Of a DNA stretch of 64,000 bases, positions 43,568 through 52,585 are shown in pieces. Location: positions 1 through 64,000 of the forward strand of contig JAAYDI010000032.1 of assembly GCA_012729315.1 (NCBI GenBank). Reading direction: 5' to 3'. This DNA is from Planctomycetaceae bacterium (GTDB lineage: Bacteria; Planctomycetota; Planctomycetia; Pirellulales; Pirellulaceae). Below the pieces are notes generated by a model. The model searched no databases and was not told where the DNA came from. It was given only the letters and a program-made list of their open reading frames with translations. A program made the translations under genes and the position numbers. Each line of letters starts with the position of its first letter. Position 1 is the first letter of the stretch.

Positions 43568-46500
43568 CGAAGCCGGGCATGTCCGCCTCGGGCAGTTCCC
43601 CGATCTGCTGCTGGCCCGTCCGGATGGCCTGCAACATGGTCTGGTAGTCGGCCTCCTGGGTATCGCGGAACAGCTCCACGGTCTTACCGGCGCTGATGGC
43701 GGCCTGCATGATCCGGTAGTCGTCCTGGATCGAGGACCAGCGTTCCAGCAGTCCGCTGCGGCGTTCGGTCCATCGCGGGGTGAGCAATCGGCCGAAATCC
43801 TTCTCCGTCAGGCCGCGCCCACCGGCGGACTGAGCCAGGTGCGCGGTCAGCGCCGGACTGTGCTCGGGCTGAGTCAGATCGAGCCAGCTCCATTTGCCGC
43901 CCCACGCGTACCGCTCGTGGAGCTGAATGGGCCCGTGGCACGTTTCGCAGCGCCGCTGGTACACCGGCAGGAAGCCTTGCGTGTACCAATCGGCGATCTT
44001 CTGCGGTTCGTGATTGTCGCCCCAGCGGTCGCGATCGCCGCGCGAGCCCGGCCGCGCGCTGTAGTAAGTTGTGTAATAAGGCGCCATCGCGTCGATCCAC
44101 TCGTACACACGCCGCTTCTCCGCCGCGGATACCTCAGACTCGCAGTGCTCGGCGTCAAAGTAGTCTGGCAGCCGGCTGACGAGCGAACCGGTGGTCAACG
44201 GCTGGTGGGCCGTGTAGATTCCGGGGAACATGTTGTTGAACTGCACGAGCGGCCAGTCGCTGGCCAGTCCCAGGTACAGGTCGGTCGAGACCTGGGCCGA
44301 CTGGCTGCGGACGACGAGATGGTCGTAGGACATGTTGAAGTAGCGGGTCAGGTTGCCGGTCAGGAGCAGGCCTCCGTCGGGCGCCGTACCGCTGTGGCAG
44401 CGCACGCAGTGCTGGTCCAGAACCGGCTGGACCACGCGCACATAGTCGATCACGCCGGCGTTACCCCATTCGGGCAACTCCAGCCGGCTGGGTCGGCGGC
44501 GCAGCGCGAGCGGGTGTGCGCCGTTCGGTTGTGTTGTGTCCCGGCTCTCATGGCAGCCGACGCATCCCTGCGTTTCGCCCGGCATGAGCTGGGTACCGGA
44601 AGTCATGCGGCGCAGCTCGCGCCCCTCGGCATCGCACACCTGCAGATAGATCTCCTTGCCCGCAGGGGCCTCGAAATAGGCCGACCCATCGGCTTCGACC
44701 GGCGCGTAACCCCAGCAGCGTTTTGCGTAATAGGTCGTCCCACCACTCATCAGCGGACCCTGGTCGTAGGCGCGATGCCAGGTCGTATCGACGGTCTTGG
44801 GGATCTGCTCCATGATACGGATGGCCGCGACGCGGCCGCGGGCGACAGCCGGTTCGAGCCCGATGTACACATCTGTCACGGCGAAGCAGCCCAACGCCAC
44901 ACGCTCCGCTTCCGGCTGGCCGGGAGGTGCGGCCGGCACATCAACATACCGGATGTCGGCTGGCTGCGGCACCGGAATATGCGCCGGCACAGGGCGGGGG
45001 CGCACCGGCAGTGGGTAAAAACAGCTGGTCGTGGGGTCGTCATACACCAGCGCGCGGTTGTCCATCTCGTCCAGCAGGCAGATCCGGAACCGCTGCACCC
45101 CGCCGCCCCCGTACGAGACCAGGAACTGGCTCTCGCTGACCGGGCAGGGATCGCGATAGGCCCAGAATGGATTCAGGTCTTCGATGATGGGAAACTCTTC
45201 CGTGACCCAGCGGAACCCCGCATCCCGCGGCGCCTCGACGCCGAAATAGCGCGCGGCGATCCCGATCGCTCCGTACGGCGATCCGTGGTGCGGTGCCAAG
45301 GTGCAGACCACCGCGTCGCGTCCCGGGATCTCCCGCGCCTGCCAGAACGTTGCCGGATCGTTGATCGTATTGCCGAAGTAGACTTTCAACAGGCGCCCGT
45401 CCGGGTAGATCGTCCACAGCGACTGCCGGAAGGACAGGTCCGCATCGACGTATTCCCAGCGTGTGAACAGCAGGCGCCCATCCTGGAGAATGCTCAGGCC
45501 GAAATCCGACAGCGTGTTGGCACTCAGGTCGCGCGGCTCACTGCCGTCCCGATTCATGACGTAGACGTGGATCGACGGTCCGGACTGGCAGACCGTGTGC
45601 GAGCCGGGTGTCCGGCTCGACAGATACGCCAGTCGGCCGTCGGGCAGCGGGACGGGGCACACATTGTAGAAATCGCCGTCGGTGATCTGCCGGAGATTCT
45701 GGCCGTCGATTCCGATCTCGTAGATCTGCCAGTACTGCTGCCGGTCGCGACGCATCGAGAAGAACACCGTCTGGGCGTCGTAGGACAGCTGCAGATCGAA
45801 GATGATCGAATTCGGGTCGGAGAACAGCACCAGTGGCGGGTGATCGGGGTGCGCGGGGTCCCAGAGCCGGATGCTGCATCCCCATTGTCCGCCCAGTGGG
45901 TTGCTTTGCCACACGTAGTTCGGCACCGCGCCGCTTTCCAGCGGCGCTCCGGTAAAGAAGATGATCGGTGGCAGTTGCCGCACCTGAGCCATCAGGCAGG
46001 CGTCGATGTCGTCAGCCACCTGGCGCAGGTGGTCCAGCAGCGTGGTCAGCGCAGCGGGCTGCTGCGGGTCATAGCGGAACTCCGCGGCTGTGTCCAGCGC
46101 GGCTGCAGCGCGTTTCTTGAGCGCCGACAGCTGATCGAAGTACGCCCGAGTGTCGGGCTGCGGGCGCCAGACCGCGCGCTCCCGCTCCACCATGGGGGAC
46201 AATGGCGGGCGATCGCGCAAAGCGCGCAGCCGCTGCGCGATCGCGTCCACCTCGCGGGAGGCGAAGTACAGCTGTGCCAGCGCCGCCAGACCCGCGTCGT
46301 CATGGGCCTGATTGGCAAGCGCCACCGCCTGGGCCTGCCAGGCTTTGCCGCCGCGCACCGCCAGCGCGTACCGCCAGGCTTGTGGCAGCTGCGGCGGATG
46401 CTCCGTCACACCGGCCGCGAATCCCATCACGGCCACTGCGGTGCTACCATTGGGATGACTGGGCTGGCCCAGGTTCGTCACACGCAGCTGGTGCACGCCC

Positions 46501-47567
46501 GGGGACAGTCCGCGCGCGACCACCACGTGGGCCTGCCGGCTGGTGTCGATCACCGTGTTTCCGGCGGCGTCGGCCACCAGTGGCTCGATCGGCTCCACCG
46601 GCCGCCCGTCGAGCGTCACGGCCGCCAGACCGTAGAGCTGTTCTGCGTCTGTTGACAGGATGGCCGACCGTTCGAGCGTCCCTTCCTTGTGCAGCACGGC
46701 GATGCTGTCCCCAACGAAATCCACCGTCACCTCGTCACCCGCCTGCTCGCTCCGCAGCGCAAAGCCGCTCGGCGGTCCGGTGATCGTGTGTTCCCACCGA
46801 CCGCCAAACGTGACCTGGGGATCGTCGTACCGGTAGAATCGCGTCGCCGGCTCTTCGCTGAAGATGCCGTCTTCGCGCGCCCACTGGATCTGATGCGCTG
46901 CCGTGGGGAAGTCTCGCATCAGTTGGTCCCACAGCGGTTCCAGGATGGCGGCGGATGTGGCGTGCGGTTGGAACGAGAAGTAGAAAGCCACGTCCCGTAC
47001 GCCGTTGGTGATTTTGATGGTCAGTTGGTTCTCGCCCGCCTGCAGGTCGAGATCAACCGTCTCCTGGTCCGGCGCACACGGGTGGGCCACCTCGTGGGCA
47101 AACACCTGCTGGCCGTTGAGCCACACGGTGATGGCATCGTCGCTGCCCAGATAGACTCTGACGCGGCGGGCGGTCGGCGCAGTGATCGTCCGAGTCAGGT
47201 AATAGGCGGCGAACTCCGCCGTGCCGATGTAGTGCACCACTCCGTCCCGCCATTGCGGCTCGGCGGTCCAGCGCTGCGCGCCGTCGTCAAACGACGCGGC
47301 CAGATCGACTGGCGTGACTTCCGGCGCAAACGGCGTGGCGAAGACCTGCGACATGTCCTGGCTGCCGGGGATCGTAAAAGGGCCAATCCACGACCAGGTC
47401 GAGAGTTGCAGGTCACGCGTCGCGCTGCCCTGCCGAACCGCCTCAAGCGACGCCTGCAGCGTGTCCTGCCAGGTGCTCCGCTGCGAATAGCCTTCTGGCA
47501 GCTCGGCTCGGACTGCGCACGGCACGGCAGCCCACAGCATCAGCACGAAGGCAGCTCGAACGGTCAT
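43530..47567 (-). CDS. HzsA-related multi-haem c-type cytochrome with PD40-like propeller
   Basis: 1,345 residues from ATG 47567, chosen because a good signal peptide follows (VRAAFVLMLWAAVPCAVRA); an earlier ATG at 47654 is possible. N-terminal jelly-roll and helical parts lead to a TolB/PD40-like propeller (DPNSIIFDLQLSYDAQTVFF, CPVPLPDGRLAYLSSRTPGS). Three haem-binding C-x2-C-H sites lie near the C-terminus: CVGCH (Cys1002), CVRCH (Cys1054) and CETCH (Cys1207). The layout matches planctomycete proteins related to the hydrazine synthase alpha subunit, most of which are not from anammox bacteria. It probably works in the periplasm as an electron-transfer or oxidative enzyme. Confidence 0.8.
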   Translation of the reverse strand: MTVRAAFVLMLWAAVPCAVRAELPEGYSQRSTWQDTLQASLEAVRQGSATRDLQLSTWSWIGPFTIPGSQDMSQVFATPFAPEVTPVDLAASFDDGAQRWTAEPQWRDGVVHYIGTAEFAAYYLTRTITAPTARRVRVYLGSDDAITVWLNGQQVFAHEVAHPCAPDQETVDLDLQAGENQLTIKITNGVRDVAFYFSFQPHATSAAILEPLWDQLMRDFPTAAHQIQWAREDGIFSEEPATRFYRYDDPQVTFGGRWEHTITGPPSGFALRSEQAGDEVTVDFVGDSIAVLHKEGTLERSAILSTDAEQLYGLAAVTLDGRPVEPIEPLVADAAGNTVIDTSRQAHVVVARGLSPGVHQLRVTNLGQPSHPNGSTAVAVMGFAAGVTEHPPQLPQAWRYALAVRGGKAWQAQAVALANQAHDDAGLAALAQLYFASREVDAIAQRLRALRDRPPLSPMVERERAVWRPQPDTRAYFDQLSALKKRAAAALDTAAEFRYDPQQPAALTTLLDHLRQVADDIDACLMAQVRQLPPIIFFTGAPLESGAVPNYVWQSNPLGGQWGCSIRLWDPAHPDHPPLVLFSDPNSIIFDLQLSYDAQTVFFSMRRDRQQYWQIYEIGIDGQNLRQITDGDFYNVCPVPLPDGRLAYLSSRTPGSHTVCQSGPSIHVYVMNRDGSEPRDLSANTLSDFGLSILQDGRLLFTRWEYVDADLSFRQSLWTIYPDGRLLKVYFGNTINDPATFWQAREIPGRDAVVCTLAPHHGSPYGAIGIAARYFGVEAPRDAGFRWVTEEFPIIEDLNPFWAYRDPCPVSESQFLVSYGGGGVQRFRICLLDEMDNRALVYDDPTTSCFYPLPVRPRPVPAHIPVPQPADIRYVDVPAAPPGQPEAERVALGCFAVTDVYIGLEPAVARGRVAAIRIMEQIPKTVDTTWHRAYDQGPLMSGGTTYYAKRCWGYAPVEADGSAYFEAPAGKEIYLQVCDAEGRELRRMTSGTQLMPGETQGCVGCHESRDTTQPNGAHPLALRRRPSRLELPEWGNAGVIDYVRVVQPVLDQHCVRCHSGTAPDGGLLLTGNLTRYFNMSYDHLVVRSQSAQVSTDLYLGLASDWPLVQFNNMFPGIYTAHQPLTTGSLVSRLPDYFDAEHCESEVSAAEKRRVYEWIDAMAPYYTTYYSARPGSRGDRDRWGDNHEPQKIADWYTQGFLPVYQRRCETCHGPIQLHERYAWGGKWSWLDLTQPEHSPALTAHLAQSAGGRGLTEKDFGRLLTPRWTERRSGLLERWSSIQDDYRIMQAAISAGKTVELFRDTQEADYQTMLQAIRTGQQQIGELPEADMPGFVSRSSHMSFDGR

Positions 47568-47708
47568 GGACCACGCGACCAGGGGTGACGAGAACCTCAC
47601 ATGAGTGAACAGGGACAGCAGTACGGCAGTTGCGGTGCGGGTCGTGTGTGTCATAGCCGTGTCATTCTGAAACTCGGTTCTCCCTGCAGTTCGGCTTTGC
47701 GCGCCGCG

Positions 47709-49133
47709 CTAGATTCGCACGAAGTACTTCTTGCTGTACATCCACAGGCCGATCAGCCAGAACAGAATCACAGCGCTGATTGGCGCGACCATCCGGCCGA
47801 ACATGTCGTCGGCCAGCCACTTGCTGTCGATCAAGGCGGCCCACAGGACGGAGAAATGGGTGTTCATCGTCTTCTCGGCCCAGGGGCGCAGCAACATGCC
47901 CATCAGGTAGAAGGCCAGCGAATTCATCCCCACGACGACCAGGGGCCAGGCGAGCCAGCGGAGCCGGCACAGGTCGAACAGCAGGTAGAAGGCGGCCAGA
48001 CCCCAGATCACATAGGCGCCGCTGTAGAGCACCCACGACGGCGTCCAGATCCGCTTCACGATCGGGCAGGCGTACTGGCCGGCCAGGATGCCCAGCCCCA
48101 GGCAGACGCCGCCGCCGATGACCAGCAGGAAGAACTTCTGCCACCACCTCCGGTCGCTCAGCAACAGCTGGCCGCAGAACACGCCCAGCAGGGTCGTGCC
48201 GATCGCGGGGATGAAATTAAACGTCTGATAACCGCCTTCGTTGAACTTGAACTGTTCATCCCCGGGGCGCGGGAACTGGTTGAGGAACACGACGTCGGCG
48301 TGGTGCGCCACGTTCGCATTCTTGGACCAGGAGGCGAACCTGCCCGTCAGGATCTCGTCCCCGCTGGCGTGTACCGCCGCATAGTCGTAATCCGCCGGCG
48401 GCGTGTAGCTGTAGAACCATCCCCAGTAGCCGGCCAGGATCAGCACCAGCAGCAGCGCCTGGATCCAGAAACGGCGGGCCACCGTCATGATCAGGTACAC
48501 GAACACATACCCCAGACCGATCTGCGACAGCACGTTGACGAAATTCCAGTTCGTTTCCCGCGTGTCGGTGGAGCACAGGAAGACCCCCAACAGGATCAGC
48601 ACCAGTGCCCGGAACACCGCGTGGATAGTCCGCGACACCGCCCCCTCGCCCGACGTCGCGCGGCGGGCATACGAGAACGGCATGGCCACGCCGACGATGA
48701 ACATGAACGCCGGCTGCAGCAGATCCCAGAACGACACGCCGATCCAGTCGAAGTCGCTCTGCCAGACCGTGTGCTGGAAGTTGAACCCGATCCGCTGCCC
48801 GAAATCGTAGTCGATGTAGTTCCAGACCGGCGCCTCGGGGGGCAGTTGGCTGACCTGCAGGATCCCAAACCCTGCGCCGGCCAGGATCAGCATGATGAAA
48901 CCGCGGTAGGCATCCAGCGAGTACAGGCGTTCCCGCTTCACCTCCTCCGCCCCGGCCGGTGGCACCGGTGCGTTGGGTGGCGTGCGGCGGGGTCGTTGGA
49001 CGAGTTGCGGTCGGGCCGCATGCGGCGGCGCGGATCTCGGCACCTCAGTCGGTCGCGTGGCCTGGTCGCGCACCGAAGTGGGTTGCGGTCGGGAAGGGGC
49101 AGGCTGCGGATCGGGTTGGTTTCTGGTACTCAC
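47709..49133 (-). CDS. multi-pass membrane acyltransferase-like (DUF5009/HGSNAT-type)
   Basis: 474 residues from GTG 49133. A Pro/Arg-rich cytoplasmic N-terminus (~70 residues) is followed by SLDAYRGFIMLILAGAGFG and about ten hydrophobic helices (QPAFMFIVGVAMPFSYARRA, FRALVLILLGVFL, WPLVVVGMNSLAFYLMGML). This is the pattern of the heparan-alpha-glucosaminide N-acetyltransferase / DUF5009 family, which transfers acetyl groups to sugars across the membrane. Its role here may be modification of a surface or imported glycan. Confidence 0.82.
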   Translation of the reverse strand: MSTRNQPDPQPAPSRPQPTSVRDQATRPTEVPRSAPPHAARPQLVQRPRRTPPNAPVPPAGAEEVKRERLYSLDAYRGFIMLILAGAGFGILQVSQLPPEAPVWNYIDYDFGQRIGFNFQHTVWQSDFDWIGVSFWDLLQPAFMFIVGVAMPFSYARRATSGEGAVSRTIHAVFRALVLILLGVFLCSTDTRETNWNFVNVLSQIGLGYVFVYLIMTVARRFWIQALLLVLILAGYWGWFYSYTPPADYDYAAVHASGDEILTGRFASWSKNANVAHHADVVFLNQFPRPGDEQFKFNEGGYQTFNFIPAIGTTLLGVFCGQLLLSDRRWWQKFFLLVIGGGVCLGLGILAGQYACPIVKRIWTPSWVLYSGAYVIWGLAAFYLLFDLCRLRWLAWPLVVVGMNSLAFYLMGMLLRPWAEKTMNTHFSVLWAALIDSKWLADDMFGRMVAPISAVILFWLIGLWMYSKKYFVRI

Positions 49134-49373
49134 GGATGGGCTCCACTGTTGTCAGGTGGGTGCTGGCGGGACCGCGCTGTGCGGCCCGCCCCAGCACACG
49201 TCGCTTATCACAATCCACCCGCCAGCCGGCCGCAAGCGGCCCGCTCCGGGCAGGTTATCCGCGCTCGTTCTGCTCGGCAGAACCCGATGCTCTTCTCAGG
49301 AACCTGATAGGAGCCCCTCCCGAACTCGCGTATTATCCTACCAGGGATTTCTGCGCTGGGAAATCTGGAAGTT

Positions 49374-50672
49374 CTACTTTTGAGCACCTTTTGGCAGGAT
49401 GCTCTGGCCGGACATCAGGGCGACAGCCTGCGTGCGGATCTGCTGCCGAGCCTCCGCCGTGCTCCCGCTGTGATATCCCTGCACCGTGCCGTCCCGGCCG
49501 ATCAGAACGGTCACCGGAATGACCCCGATCTGATATGACTGGAGCGACTGAGCCTCCGGGTCGAGCAGCACGGTCCCGCGGTATCCCTTGGCCGCCACGG
49601 CCTGGCTCACCGCTTGCGGATCCTCGCCCAGGTTGATGGCGTAGACGACGGCGCCACCCTGTTCCGCCTCGGCGACAAACTCGTTGAGCGCCGGCATCAC
49701 GTCCATGCTGGGGGCACACCAGCTGGCCCAGAAGATCAGCACAATCACCTGCTGTCCCAACTGGTCCGCCAGCTTGACGCGCGTACCCTGCAGCGTGGCC
49801 AGTTCCAGCGGCGGAGCCGGCTTGCCCAGCAACTGCTCGATGTCCCCTTCCTGCAGTGCGGCCAGCAGATCATTCACGAGTCGCGCTCCGGGCGGAATGT
49901 CGAGCGTGAAGGTCCCCTCCGGGTGTGTGACCCCCACCTGCCACTGAAACACGCCGGACGTGGTCAGCTGAAACGTCCGCTGATCGTCAATCGGAATGCT
50001 GGTGGTGGTGACCAGTTTCGTCAGCACGGGCTGGTCGCCGGTGGTGAACCAGAGATCGAACACCCGTTTGTCGACCAGTGTCAGCCGGAAGTGCCGGGTG
50101 CTGGCGTTGTTGAGCTGCTCCGCTCCCAGGTCCTCGACACCCGTGATCTGTGCGATCAACTGAGCGCGGAACTGCGGGCGGATCAGGAAATCGACCCCGG
50201 AACCATTGAGCGTCTGGAGGGTCATGGCGTCGTGCTGCAGTTCGTCGAGCGTGCTGCCTGCATCGTGCCGGCTGTAGAGATTCGCCGACCGCAGCAGCCG
50301 GGTCATGGTCCGGCCGTCACTGACGCACACGAACTGGCCGGCACCGTGTTCGCGGGACCCCGCCTCGATCCGCAGCTTGCCGCCCGCCTGCACGGCGACA
50401 TGAAACAGGTTCGTGCCCTGCACATCCTTGCCGGTCCCCGTGGCGTTCCACTGGCTGACCACGTCCGCGACGAAGGCGCCCGAGTCGGTCAGGCGTTTCT
50501 CGAACCCGCGGACAATCTCGTCGAAGGTCTTCTCCGCCGCGTTCAGCTTCACGGCCGGCGCGACGACCGTCGACCTGGCCCTCTGAGCCGGACCGCTCTG
50601 GGTCTGCGCAGACCCGGCCTGGCTGACCAGCGCCACCAGTACCATTGTCCCCCACCGCATGTATCGATACAT
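49374..50672 (-). CDS. secreted TlpA-like thioredoxin-fold protein with DUF2092-type domain
   Basis: 432 residues. ATG 50672 follows AGGAGGTGG. A signal peptide (MVLVALVSQAGSAQ) precedes a LolA/DUF2092-like region (~60-285; LHDAMTLQ-type segments, HFRLTLVDKRVFDLWF). A TlpA-type thioredoxin domain follows (~295-425; GKPAPPLELATLQG, VIVLIFWASWCAPSMDVMP, IGVIPVTVLIGRDG). The redox motif reads CAPS, so the resolving cysteine of C-x2-C is absent. It could bind or reduce by a monothiol mechanism, or be structural. Confidence 0.82.
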   Translation of the reverse strand: MYRYMRWGTMVLVALVSQAGSAQTQSGPAQRARSTVVAPAVKLNAAEKTFDEIVRGFEKRLTDSGAFVADVVSQWNATGTGKDVQGTNLFHVAVQAGGKLRIEAGSREHGAGQFVCVSDGRTMTRLLRSANLYSRHDAGSTLDELQHDAMTLQTLNGSGVDFLIRPQFRAQLIAQITGVEDLGAEQLNNASTRHFRLTLVDKRVFDLWFTTGDQPVLTKLVTTTSIPIDDQRTFQLTTSGVFQWQVGVTHPEGTFTLDIPPGARLVNDLLAALQEGDIEQLLGKPAPPLELATLQGTRVKLADQLGQQVIVLIFWASWCAPSMDVMPALNEFVAEAEQGGAVVYAINLGEDPQAVSQAVAAKGYRGTVLLDPEAQSLQSYQIGVIPVTVLIGRDGTVQGYHSGSTAEARQQIRTQAVALMSGQSILPKGAQK

Positions 50673-50770
50673 CGATCCACCTCCTCTTCGATTGTCCTTC
50701 GTCCAAAACGGGTGTGTGAGTGAGTGTGTACGCGTCGACTCCGAGTCGCCCCCGCCGGTGGCCAGGGCGT

Positions 50771-52372
50771 TCAGCGCGGCCGGTAGCCGGCCAGATACAC
50801 CCGGTTCACGCGCTGCACTCCCAGGTTCACTTCGTTCAGATCCGGTGCGTTGGCCAAGGGTGACGCGCCGACAATCACCTTCCGACTGGCGTTGAGCGTT
50901 TCCAGCAGCTGGTTGACTTCGTTCAACCGCGCGCGTAGCTGCCGCGGACTGGCGCCACCGGTCACCTCCTGCCGCAGCTGGATCAGTGCCAGGCGCAGGC
51001 TGCGTGCCTGTTTCTGCAGCACCGGCACCTGGGGATAGTGAGTCAGGAAGGGATTGTAGCCCACCACGAAGGCATTCACCTGCGCCACCGCCTGGTCGAT
51101 CGCAGGGACCATGTCGCGAGGGGTCCGCGTCGGGGTCGGCCGGTGTACCTGATAGGGCAGCTGGCTGTAGGTCGGCGCGTTGAACAGCACCGGCTGACCA
51201 GGGTCAATGGCCGGTCCCGCTGCGACTCCCAACAGTTCCCCGACCTGCCTCACGTCCCAGTTGACCACGTCCCATCGCTGCACGACACCGCCGGCCGGAA
51301 TATGCACCCGCATCGTCTGCGAGATGCCGTCGGCCAGTGCGCGCAGGCGCAAGACGTACGCGCGCACTTCCGCCATTGGCGTACCGACCCGTACCGTGTG
51401 GTGAAACGCGTCGACCTCCGCATAGAAGAACTCGACGTCGCGCAGCAGCTGCTTGTGGTGCTCATCCGAATTGAACATGCTCCGCAGCACGTAGAGCAAC
51501 TGCTGCGTGTCGCTCGACAGGGCCGTGTTCAGGCGGAGGATCTCATTGTACAGCCCGGCATCGATGCCCGGCGGCGCGCCCGGCCCGGCGGACGGGGGCG
51601 GGGGGGTCGCGACCTGCGGCGAAGCTCCCTCGAACGACTCGAAGGCGCTCGTGAAACGGTTCAGGTACGCTGTGGAATTGGGCGCGGAAAAGTACACGCC
51701 CTGCAAACTGTCTTCCAGCGCAGACAGAGTCTGATGCAGGTCCCGGTAAGCCTGGTCATACGCCGCCGGTGAACTGACCACGGCCTGCTCCAACGCGCGG
51801 CTGGCGTTGACCAGGTTCCGGCTCACGATCGCCAGCTGCCGGCCCTGCGGCGTGCCACCCAGCTCACTTTCGAGCGACTCGCGCAGCAAGCGCGCGGTCG
51901 CCGACAGCTGGCCCTCGCGCGCCTGCGTCTCGGACGCCGGCGCGGAGGACGTCGGCAACGGTACCCGCTGCGCCGTCTCCTGCTGGGCCGCCTGCAAGAA
52001 CTCCGGCACCAGCTTCTCCCGCGCGCCCCGGTGCGCCGTAAGACGGTCCATCCAGGCTGTCACCTCCTGCTGAGACGGAGCACGGTTGAGAACCTCTCCG
52101 AAAAGACTGGTGATGAACGTCTGCGGGTTACGACCCTGACGCACGAAGTAGTCCTCGGACGACAGGAACGTCACCTGAGCGTCCGTCAGCGTGGTCCCCT
52201 TCTGAAAGGCCCAGACCCACTGAGTGAGCTCATTCGACGATGGCTCGCGCTGCAGATACCGCTGGTACAGACTGCGAACGAACTCCGCCGAGTTGTACAC
52301 TTGCGCGCGACTGGGCGCCGCCGAACCCATCAACAGCAGTCCGGCCAGCACAGAAATCCGTCCCCAAGGCAT
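50771..52372 (-). CDS. secreted DUF4214-domain protein
   Basis: 533 residues from ATG 52372, GGAGG nine bases upstream. Signal peptide GRISVLAGLLLMGSAAPSRA. The N-terminus (VYNSAEFVRSLYQRYLQREP, YFVRQGRNPQTFITSLFGEV) is a DUF4214-type unit, often found in S-layer or extracellular matrix proteins. The rest is mostly helical with a Pro/Gly linker near the middle and no recognised domain. The role is probably structural or adhesive. Confidence 0.72.
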   Translation of the reverse strand: MPWGRISVLAGLLLMGSAAPSRAQVYNSAEFVRSLYQRYLQREPSSNELTQWVWAFQKGTTLTDAQVTFLSSEDYFVRQGRNPQTFITSLFGEVLNRAPSQQEVTAWMDRLTAHRGAREKLVPEFLQAAQQETAQRVPLPTSSAPASETQAREGQLSATARLLRESLESELGGTPQGRQLAIVSRNLVNASRALEQAVVSSPAAYDQAYRDLHQTLSALEDSLQGVYFSAPNSTAYLNRFTSAFESFEGASPQVATPPPPSAGPGAPPGIDAGLYNEILRLNTALSSDTQQLLYVLRSMFNSDEHHKQLLRDVEFFYAEVDAFHHTVRVGTPMAEVRAYVLRLRALADGISQTMRVHIPAGGVVQRWDVVNWDVRQVGELLGVAAGPAIDPGQPVLFNAPTYSQLPYQVHRPTPTRTPRDMVPAIDQAVAQVNAFVVGYNPFLTHYPQVPVLQKQARSLRLALIQLRQEVTGGASPRQLRARLNEVNQLLETLNASRKVIVGASPLANAPDLNEVNLGVQRVNRVYLAGYRPR

Positions 52373-52585
52373 TGTTGCGATCCCTCCACAAACCCGTGCC
52401 CCGCTCCCTATCGCCAGCCGCCGCCGTGGCCTCACAGCGCGACCCCCCACCACAACCGCGTTCAATCTCCTCCAGCGTACGCTAAGGCAAGCGTAAACAA
52501 CAGGACCCACGCCTCCGCCCGCTGCCACTGGGCCAGCGTCGCCTGCAGTCTCTCGCAGGGGGCATACGACCGGGGTACTGTCTGC

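Noticed and set aside
43839-46655. 938-codon plus-strand frame opposite the multi-haem gene
   Set aside because: Shadow of the HzsA-related gene; no recognisable motifs.
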